A stretch of 13,344 nucleotides of DNA from an uncultured Gammaproteobacteria bacterium (GTDB taxonomy: Bacteria > Pseudomonadota > Gammaproteobacteria > GCA-002705445 > GCA-002716945), in contig CAJWRL010000021.1 in assembly GCA_913046125.1 (NCBI GenBank), positions 1 to 13,344 on the forward strand, in the 5' to 3' direction. A program made the translations under genes and the position numbers. A model generated the notes under the pieces. It was given only the letters and a program-made list of their open reading frames with translations. It did no database searches and was not told the origin of the DNA. Below, one piece after another: positions 7,445-13,344 of this stretch. The first letter of the stretch is position 1. The number at the start of each line of letters is the position of its first letter.

Positions 7445-8254
7445 TTAGTTCTTTACGGCGTTATGAATTTTTATAACTTCTTTTAGTAAACCCTCTATAT
7501 CATTGATATTTAGGCAATTATCACTATCGCTAATTGCACTTGATGGATCTGGGTGTGATTCTATAAATAATGCATCTATACCAACTGCTGTAGCAGCCTT
7601 TGCTAGTGGAGAAATATACCTGCTATCGCCGCTAGAAGCACCATTATTCGCGCCCGGCCTCTGAACCGAATGAGATGCATCATAAACTACAGGACAATCG
7701 TTCTCCTTCAAGACTACAAGTGATCTCATGTCAGAAACAAGGTTATTATACCCAAACATATATCCTCTTTCACATAAATATATACTTTTATTACCAGTTG
7801 ATTGTGCTTTTTTAACAACGAATTTCATTTCTTCTGGCGACATGAATTGACCTTTTTTTATATTTATCGGTTTTTTTGTACTTGCTACCTTAACTATAAA
7901 ATCGGTTTGTCGACATAGAAAGGCTGGGGTTTGAAGGACATCAACCACATCAGCTACCTCATCAAATGGAGTATATTCATGTACATCAGTTAAGACAGGT
8001 ATATTAAATTCATTCCTAACCTTATTTAATATCTCTAGTCCTTTAGTAATACCAACACCTCTTTTCGATTCAACAGAAGATCTATTAGCTTTATCAAAAG
8101 ATGATTTATAGATAAAATTTATATTTAACTTTTCAGAGATATTTTTTAAGAACTCAGCGGTCATCATAGCCATTTTTTCGGATTCAATAGCACAAGGACC
8201 AGAAATGAATGTAAAATATTCTGTTGAAACAAGTTTATATTTATTTTGTGTCAT
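7445..8254 (-). CDS. kdsA: 3-deoxy-8-phosphooctulonate synthase KdsA, metal-dependent type
   Basis: KdsA condenses PEP with arabinose 5-phosphate to Kdo 8-phosphate, the precursor of the inner-core sugar of lipopolysaccharide. The protein has 269 residues (E. coli 284). KSSFDKANRSS at 50-60, LTDVHE at 88-93, QTPAFLCRQTD at 108-118 and FIESHPDP at 230-237 define the family. The N-terminal motif is ISGPCAIES with C21, where E. coli has an Asn (GGMNVLES). C21, H195, E232 and D243 sit at a constant +10 offset from the metal ligands C11, H185, E222 and D233 of the Aquifex aeolicus enzyme, so this is the metal-dependent class. CERGYMFGYNNLVSDMRSL at 161-179 also reads like that class. The ATG lies inside the end of pyrG (14-base overlap). 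No better start follows before the conserved motif. Confidence 0.96.
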   Translation of the reverse strand: MTQNKYKLVSTEYFTFISGPCAIESEKMAMMTAEFLKNISEKLNINFIYKSSFDKANRSSVESKRGVGITKGLEILNKVRNEFNIPVLTDVHEYTPFDEVADVVDVLQTPAFLCRQTDFIVKVASTKKPINIKKGQFMSPEEMKFVVKKAQSTGNKSIYLCERGYMFGYNNLVSDMRSLVVLKENDCPVVYDASHSVQRPGANNGASSGDSRYISPLAKAATAVGIDALFIESHPDPSSAISDSDNCLNINDIEGLLKEVIKIHNAVKN

Positions 8255-9857
8255 ATGCAGTTTTAATAAAGCTATTGAAGAGCGGATGTCCTTTCATAGG
8301 TGATGACGTAAATTCCGGATGAAATTGACTAGCCAAATACCAAGGATGATTTTTTAGCTCTAGAATCTCCATCAAGTCTTTGTTTCCTGAATACCCAGAA
8401 AACAACAAATCTGTATTATTGAATTTATTGATATAGCTATTATTAACCTCATACCTGTGCCTATGCCTTTCGGTAATGACATTCTTTTTATAGAGTGTAT
8501 GTGCTAATGATGATTTTACGAGCTTACATTTTTGTGCACCCAGTCTCATAGTGCCACCAAGTTGTTCGATATTACCTTTAAGCTTGCCTTTCTTATAATC
8601 TTCCCACTCAGAAACAAGAGAAATAACAGGGTGAGGGGTATTAAGATCAAACTCTGTGCTATTAGCCTTTTTGAGTCCTAAAACATTTCTGGCAAATTCT
8701 ATTACCGATATTTGCATTCCTAAACAAATTCCTAAATATGGAATATTATTTATACGTGCATGATAAGCGGTGAGTATTTTACCATTTACACCTCTATTAC
8801 CAAATCCACCTGGGACTACTATTCCTTGAAGATTATTTAGCATTTTCATGTTAGTTTTTTTAATATCTTCTGAATCAATAAATTCAATTTCAAGGGAAGT
8901 ATCATTATGAACAGACGCATGAAGAAGAGATTCATTAAGGGATTTATAGGAATCAGCTAATTCAACATATTTACCAACCATCCCAATTCTTACTTTTCTC
9001 TTACATTTTTTTAGTTTATTTGTAAATGTGACCCATGGTTTAATCACAGATTTCTTATGTGGAAGTCTTAGTTTTTTTAAGATATAGTCATCAATTTTTT
9101 GATTTTTGTACTCGATCGGTATTTGATATATTGTGGATGCATCTTGAGCAGAGAAGACTGCATCTTTATGAACATTCGTAAATAGAGATATTTTATTTTT
9201 GATATGATTATCAATTTTATTTTTAGCTCTACATAATAAAACATCGGGTTGTATTCCTATAGATCTTAACTCTTTTACAGAGTGCTGCGTTGGTTTAGTT
9301 TTAATCTCATTTGTTACCTCCACAAGAGGCAAAAGAGTTAAGTGAATAAATAAAGTGTGACTATCTTGCATTTCCATATTCAACTGCCTGATAGACTCTA
9401 GAAATGGAAGAGACTCTATATCACCAACAGTGCCCCCAACCTCAACAAAAGAGATATCTGCACCTTTGGATCCTCTTTTTATGAGAGCTTTAATTTCATC
9501 TGTCACATGCGGGATTACTTGAACTGTACTGCCAAGATATTTACCCTCACGCTCCTTTTTTATTACATTTGAATATACCCTACCTGCAGTCACATTAGAA
9601 TTTTGGCTCATGGTAATTCCCACAAATCTCTCATAATGACCTAAGTCTAGATCAGTCTCAGCCCCATCTTCAGTAACAAATACCTCTCCATGTTGAAAGG
9701 GGCTCATCGTACCTGGGTCAAGGTTTATATATGGATCAAGCTTTTGGAGTGAGACCTTATATCCTCTCAGTTTGAATAAAGAAGCAAGGGAGGCGGCTGC
9801 AATACCTTTTCCAAGGGATGATACAACACCACCTGTAATAAATATATATCTAGCCAT
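8241..9857 (-). CDS. pyrG: CTP synthase
   Basis: PyrG makes CTP from UTP, ATP and glutamine. The protein has 538 residues (E. coli 545). The N-terminal synthetase domain begins at residue 5 with FITGGVVSSLGKGIAAASLA, which contains the phosphate-binding loop. It continues with KLDPYINLDPGTMSPFQHGEVFV and DGAETDLDLGHYERF. The C-terminal class I glutamine amidotransferase domain has VVPGGFGNRG, the oxyanion and nucleophile motif YLGICLGMQ with C378, and QFHPEF with H513 and E515, so the full Cys-His-Glu triad is present. The start is the first Met, directly before the conserved ITGG loop. The 44 bases upstream form the largest gap in the window. No Shine-Dalgarno site precedes the ATG. The CTP supplies IspD and Kdo activation as well as nucleic acid and phospholipid synthesis. 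Confidence 0.99.
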   Translation of the reverse strand: MARYIFITGGVVSSLGKGIAAASLASLFKLRGYKVSLQKLDPYINLDPGTMSPFQHGEVFVTEDGAETDLDLGHYERFVGITMSQNSNVTAGRVYSNVIKKEREGKYLGSTVQVIPHVTDEIKALIKRGSKGADISFVEVGGTVGDIESLPFLESIRQLNMEMQDSHTLFIHLTLLPLVEVTNEIKTKPTQHSVKELRSIGIQPDVLLCRAKNKIDNHIKNKISLFTNVHKDAVFSAQDASTIYQIPIEYKNQKIDDYILKKLRLPHKKSVIKPWVTFTNKLKKCKRKVRIGMVGKYVELADSYKSLNESLLHASVHNDTSLEIEFIDSEDIKKTNMKMLNNLQGIVVPGGFGNRGVNGKILTAYHARINNIPYLGICLGMQISVIEFARNVLGLKKANSTEFDLNTPHPVISLVSEWEDYKKGKLKGNIEQLGGTMRLGAQKCKLVKSSLAHTLYKKNVITERHRHRYEVNNSYINKFNNTDLLFSGYSGNKDLMEILELKNHPWYLASQFHPEFTSSPMKGHPLFNSFIKTAYDTK

Positions 9858-9869
9858 TCAGATTTTTAA

Positions 9870-9875
9870 ATTATA
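9870..9875 (-). promoter_or_regulatory. Possible -10 box upstream of pyrG
   Basis: The 44-base tilS-pyrG gap contains a perfect TATAAT on the minus strand, 12 bases before the pyrG ATG. There is no recognisable -35 box at 16-18 bases and no extended TG. In such AT-rich sequence a chance match is plausible. If real, the leader would be only about six bases. Confidence 0.25.
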
Positions 9876-9901
9876 ATCTATTAAAACAAAAAGATATATA
9901 T

Positions 9902-11182
9902 TTATCTCAAGACAGTTGAAATGAAAGTATGCTCGGCCCCACATGCAACTAGCAATTCATTTTGGGAGAAAAGCAGGATAAACCTCTGTCTTTCCCAGAG
10001 AGGGATATTCTTAGCCTGAAAGATTTTCTTTAGTTTTTGATGATTATGTTTATTGAGCATCATACGCTCTTTCCCTTTTACATTTCTCAATATAATTGGT
10101 GCTTTTTTGCACAAACAGTCATAGATTCCTTTATCTTTTAACTCATTAATAGTCAATCTGAAGTCCCCAAAGGAAATATCTTCATTCAAATCCCATAACT
10201 GCTCACTAAGATTATTTTTTATTTTATCCTCAATAATATAAAAAAAATTATTGTATCTAATAATCGATAAATTATTTTTAAGTATGAGTTTAGGATAGTC
10301 ATTATTATCACTATAAAACAGTTTTAAGATACTTGATAATTCATTTTTACTTAGTTCATAATTAATAGTTTGGCTCATAAAATATCGAAGGAATATGCCG
10401 TGTAGATATTTAGGATAGCTTTTCAATAGATTAATATCGACTTGTTTGTTTGAAACAACATGATCGAAGATTACTTTACAATAATCATTAGCAATGTTTT
10501 TATAAGAGTTCTGTAACATAATATTATGCTTCATTACTTTACTAAATCCTGACCATCGCGCCTTAACATTAGGTATTATGTTTTTGCGAATATAATTTCT
10601 ATCAAAGCTGGTATCATTATTCGTTAAATCGTGGATAAATTCAATTTTCTTTTCCTTTACATACTTTTCTATAGTTTTTTTAGAAAATGATAAGAGTGGT
10701 CTGCAGATTTTTCTACTTTCTCTTTCAGATATCTCCTTCATGCATGAGAGACCATTTGGAGATGAACCTCGAAATAGACGATAGAAGAATGTCTCAATTT
10801 GATCATCAAAATGATGACCTAAAATTAAAGCCTCGTTATCATTCATAGCAGTAAATATCTCTCTGTATCTTTGATTCCTCAAGTGATCTTCAATATTACT
10901 CTTTGTATTACAATTTAAGTTTTTGATAACTAGCTCCACATCGTATTCTTTACATGCATTAACACAATAATTTTCCATATCTCCAGAATTAGGTGAAAAA
11001 TTATGATTAACATGAATTGCTCGAATATAGTAATTATACTCACTCGATAATTCATGGACCATTTTCAATAGAAAAAGAGAGTCAGATCCACCACTTATAG
11101 CTAATAAAAAATTATTACAGCCTGTTTTTTTAAGGGATTGATATACTTTTTTTTTGACTTTAATTAGATTCAAATTGTCCAT
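9902..11182 (-). CDS. tilS: tRNA(Ile)-lysidine synthase TilS
   Basis: TilS attaches lysine to cytidine 34 of the CAU-anticodon tRNA-Ile so that it reads AUA. AUA codons are expected to be common in a genome this AT-rich. The protein has 426 residues (E. coli 432). The N-type ATP pyrophosphatase P-loop SGGSDS is at 30-35, followed by AIHVNHNF, then GHHFDDQIETFFYRLFRGS with the family's GHH-DDQ-ET signature, RPLL, and DLTNNDTSFDRNYIRKNIIP ahead of ARW. The C-terminal tRNA-binding domain ends with KLKKIFQAKNIPLWERQR, as in full-length gammaproteobacterial TilS. The start lies 23 bases inside the end of accA and has no visible ribosome binding site. The next in-frame Met falls after the P-loop, so this start is preferred. 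Translation is probably coupled to accA. Confidence 0.96.
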   Translation of the reverse strand: MDNLNLIKVKKKVYQSLKKTGCNNFLLAISGGSDSLFLLKMVHELSSEYNYYIRAIHVNHNFSPNSGDMENYCVNACKEYDVELVIKNLNCNTKSNIEDHLRNQRYREIFTAMNDNEALILGHHFDDQIETFFYRLFRGSSPNGLSCMKEISERESRKICRPLLSFSKKTIEKYVKEKKIEFIHDLTNNDTSFDRNYIRKNIIPNVKARWSGFSKVMKHNIMLQNSYKNIANDYCKVIFDHVVSNKQVDINLLKSYPKYLHGIFLRYFMSQTINYELSKNELSSILKLFYSDNNDYPKLILKNNLSIIRYNNFFYIIEDKIKNNLSEQLWDLNEDISFGDFRLTINELKDKGIYDCLCKKAPIILRNVKGKERMMLNKHNHQKLKKIFQAKNIPLWERQRFILLFSQNELLVACGAEHTFISTVLR

Positions 11183-12125
11183 AGGATGAAATTTTTGATG
11201 CTCTTGAGTCTAATAATTCTGGTAGTGGAACTGCTTTAACCTCATTTATCATTTCAAGTATATTAGACTTTAGCGAGGAATACATAGCATTATAGTCTCT
11301 ATGAGCAGCACCTAATGGCTCTGGTATTATCCTATCAATAAGCTTATGGCTCAAAAGTTTCTCTGATGTGATGGATAAGGCCTCAGCTGCAATATTAGCT
11401 TTAGCTGCATCTTTCCATAATATAGACGCACAACCCTCTGGGCTGATTACAGAGTATATACTGAATTGTAACATGGCGAGTCTGTCTGCAACACCAATAG
11501 CTAGAGCGCCTCCTGAGCCTCCCTCTCCTATAACAACAGATATGATTGGACATTTAATTTTAGACATTTGATACAAGTTATCTGCTATTGCTATACTCTG
11601 ATTTCTAGATTCTGCATCAATTCCTGGATATGCTCCGGGAGTATCAATGAATGTAAGTATAGGTATGTTAAATTTTTCAGCCAATTTCATAGCTCGGAGT
11701 GCTTTTCTATACCCTTCAGGTTTTGGCATTCCAAAATTACGGAATACTTTATCTTTTGAATCCCTTCCTTTTTGATGTCCTATTAACATTACAGATTCAC
11801 TCTCTATATTTGCTAAACCGCATATTATAGCTTTATCATCACCAAACATTCTATCGCCATGTATTTCTATGAAATCGGTAAACATATTTGATACATAGTC
11901 CAACGTATAAGGGCGCAAAGGATGTCTAGCAATTTGAGATATTTGCCAGTCTGATAAAGAAGAGAATATTTTTGATATGTTTTTTTCAAGTTCTCTATTA
12001 AGTGACTCTATTTTATTTATATCTTTCTGAGATGCGCTAGCACTAGTCTTGATAGCTTTAATTTTATTATCAATTTCTAATAAGGGTTTTTCAAAGTCCA
12101 AATAGTTAGGATTATAATCTGACAT
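11160..12125 (-). CDS. accA: Acetyl-CoA carboxylase carboxyltransferase subunit alpha
   Basis: AccA, with AccD, forms the carboxyltransferase that moves the carboxyl group from biotin on AccB to acetyl-CoA. This makes malonyl-CoA for fatty acid synthesis. The protein has 321 residues (E. coli 319). It opens with YLDFEKPLLEIDNKI and a predicted coiled segment to about residue 55, then the crotonase-fold core: ARHPLRPYTLDYV, EIHGDRMFGDD, IGHQKGRDSKDK, GMPKPEGYRKALR, TFIDTPGAYPGIDAESR, IGEGGSGGALAIGVAD and YSVISPEGCASILWKD. All are family signatures with no break. No zinc finger is expected, because that lies in AccD. It follows dnaE after 31 AT-rich bases. The accD partner is not in the window. 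Confidence 0.98.
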   Translation of the reverse strand: MSDYNPNYLDFEKPLLEIDNKIKAIKTSASASQKDINKIESLNRELEKNISKIFSSLSDWQISQIARHPLRPYTLDYVSNMFTDFIEIHGDRMFGDDKAIICGLANIESESVMLIGHQKGRDSKDKVFRNFGMPKPEGYRKALRAMKLAEKFNIPILTFIDTPGAYPGIDAESRNQSIAIADNLYQMSKIKCPIISVVIGEGGSGGALAIGVADRLAMLQFSIYSVISPEGCASILWKDAAKANIAAEALSITSEKLLSHKLIDRIIPEPLGAAHRDYNAMYSSLKSNILEMINEVKAVPLPELLDSRASKISSYGQFESN

Positions 12126-12131
12126 TGTTGT

Positions 12132-12137
12132 ATTATA
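12132..12137 (-). promoter_or_regulatory. Possible -10 box upstream of accA
   Basis: The 31-base dnaE-accA gap contains TATAAT on the minus strand followed by ACAACA and the accA ATG. Six bases lie between the hexamer and the start codon, so transcription from it would begin at or next to the A of ATG, giving a leaderless mRNA. No -35 box is visible, and the match may be chance. Confidence 0.22.
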
Positions 12138-12156
12138 TTAAATATAAATAAAAATA

Positions 12157-13344
12157 CTATTGGTATTTAATTTCGACATTTTCATACCCAGCAATTGATC
12201 TAATTTCAGATAACAGTTTATCATTTATATTCACATATATATCTTCTTTGGAACTCACTGGAACGATTACATCTCGATTTTTATATGAGAGAATGACTTT
12301 TGTTTTTCCGGAATTATTTTTCGAAATAATTTCTTTTATCCCATAAATCTTCTCTTTTGATACATGATCTGATGATAGAACTATTCTCAGATATTTAGAG
12401 TACTTTTCTCTAGCAACGTCCAATGTAAAAACACTCTCGGCACGCATTGATAATTGTGAATTATAATCATCAATAAAAACCTCACCATTAAAAAATAATA
12501 TTGTATCCTCTTTAATAATATTTTTATATTTTAGGTATTTATCCTCAAAAAAAGAAATATTTATACATTGACTGCCATCATCAACTTTGAATATGTTTAT
12601 ATACTTATTTTTACCGATCTTTTGTGATCGTGAATCTAATATTACCCCAGATACTGTTGTAGTTATTTTTGTTAAGGTATTATTAATAATATTATTATTA
12701 ACTTGTAAAATATCTTTCAGCTTCATTTCATTTAATTCTTCTTTATACTTATTAATTGGATGGCTTGACAAGTAATAGCCTAAAACTTTTCTCTCTTTGA
12801 TGAGCTCATCGTTCGATGGTGGAGCAATAGATAGTTTTTTTTCTTTGATTGTACTCGTTGCACCTATTTCACTAGTAAATAACTCACTCTGTCCTGATGC
12901 TAAATCTAGCTGAGTTTTCAATCCTTGGGACATGAGTTTATCCAAATTTTCAATGTTATCAGTCCTAGATTCTTCACTAATACTATCAAAACATCCTGAA
13001 GAAATAAGAGATTCAATTGTGCCTGAGTTAACAGTGTTTAGATTTACTCTCGAACAAAAATCTTTGATGTTAATAAACAAGCCGTCCTTTAATCTAACAT
13101 CAGTTATATGTTTTGCTGCATTTTCACCAACTCCTTTGATTGCACATAGGCCATAATTAATGGATTCGTTATTACTTGGTTGAAAATTATATGTTGAAGA
13201 ATTTATGTTCGGAGAATTAATCTTAATATTTAATTCATTACATGCCGTCAATAAGTTTATTATTTTATTTGTATTATCCATATCTGAGGATAATGCTGCA
13301 GAAAAAAACTCTGTAGGATAATAGGCCTTTAGGTATGCTGTTTG
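12157..13344 (-). CDS. dnaE: DNA polymerase III alpha subunit DnaE, 3' part only
   Basis: This is the C-terminal part of the replicative polymerase. The frame stays open to the right window edge, so the Met at 13281 is internal, and 395 residues are visible of an expected total near 1160. The first residues, QTAYLKAYYPTEFF, match the end of the fingers region (E. coli: QTAWLKAHYPAEFM). A helix-hairpin-helix element, GLCAIKGVGENAAKHI, lies at about 65-80 of the fragment. QSELF at 152-156 (bases 12877-12891) sits where E. coli has its internal beta-clamp binding motif QADMF. GYYLSSHPINKY follows at about 189-200, then an OB-fold at about 226-306 and a C-terminal domain that in E. coli binds tau. 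The QSELF motif fits a functional clamp-bound polymerase. It is the first gene of the visible minus-strand run. Confidence 0.97.
   Translation of the reverse strand, partial: QTAYLKAYYPTEFFSAALSSDMDNTNKIINLLTACNELNIKINSPNINSSTYNFQPSNNESINYGLCAIKGVGENAAKHITDVRLKDGLFINIKDFCSRVNLNTVNSGTIESLISSGCFDSISEESRTDNIENLDKLMSQGLKTQLDLASGQSELFTSEIGATSTIKEKKLSIAPPSNDELIKERKVLGYYLSSHPINKYKEELNEMKLKDILQVNNNIINNTLTKITTTVSGVILDSRSQKIGKNKYINIFKVDDGSQCINISFFEDKYLKYKNIIKEDTILFFNGEVFIDDYNSQLSMRAESVFTLDVAREKYSKYLRIVLSSDHVSKEKIYGIKEIISKNNSGKTKVILSYKNRDVIVPVSSKEDIYVNINDKLLSEIRSIAGYENVEIKYQ

Noticed and set aside
11368..11759. Plus-strand open frames opposite accA
   Set aside because: They lie over the best conserved carboxyltransferase motifs of accA and resemble no known protein.
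12587..13156. Plus-strand open frames opposite dnaE (12587-12775, 12932-13156)
   Set aside because: They are shadows of the dnaE coding frame without independent support.
13279..13281. ATG at 13281 as the start of a short DnaE
   Set aside because: The frame continues to the window edge with residues that match DnaE (QTAYLKAYYP), so the gene is cut by the window and not truncated.
1..13344. Search for tRNA genes, CRISPR arrays, insertion sequences, attachment sites, phage or defence genes
   Set aside because: All gaps are at most 44 bases and every coding stretch belongs to a known housekeeping family; no direct or long inverted repeats were seen.

Overview
The window is a very AT-rich, almost fully coding piece of a bacterial chromosome. 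Its content and gene order point to a streamlined gammaproteobacterium. On the minus strand lies dnaE-accA-tilS-pyrG-kdsA-eno-ftsB-ispD-ispF, close to the arrangement I remember from Pseudomonas and relatives. Lipid A (kdsA) and FtsB genes show a Gram-negative cell. The low GC, the near absence of spacers and the overlapping genes suggest a marine SAR86-like or similar genome-reduced lineage. That placement is inference; no marker here fixes the taxon.

Layout: from position 2 to 2635 the plus strand carries the 3' three quarters of mfd, whose start lies left of the window. Everything else is on the minus strand and is read from right to left. In transcription order it is dnaE (3' third only, start lies right of the window), accA, tilS, pyrG, kdsA, eno, ftsB, ispD, ispF, nagZ and a YnaI-type MscS channel. 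The last minus-strand gene meets mfd head-on, and both stop codons lie in one CTAG palindrome. The largest gap in the whole window is 44 bases. There are no RNA genes, mobile elements, CRISPR arrays or long non-coding stretches.

The minus-strand block looks like one long housekeeping transcription unit, perhaps with extra starts in front of accA and pyrG. It joins DNA replication (DnaE), the first step of fatty acid synthesis (AccA), tRNA-Ile lysidine modification (TilS), CTP synthesis (PyrG), Kdo synthesis for lipid A (KdsA), glycolysis (Eno), septum assembly (FtsB), two MEP-pathway isoprenoid steps (IspD, IspF), peptidoglycan recycling (NagZ) and osmotic safety (MscS family). PyrG makes the CTP used by IspD and for activating Kdo. 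Enolase makes the PEP used by KdsA.

I see no undescribed multi-gene system. The points most worth a second look are: substitutions at normally conserved catalytic positions in both IspD and IspF; a metal-dependent (Cys-type) KdsA at a locus where I remember the metal-independent type in relatives; a repeated Lys-Lys-stop/A-run/ATGA junction in place of Shine-Dalgarno sites; and the shared-stop palindrome between the convergent genes.
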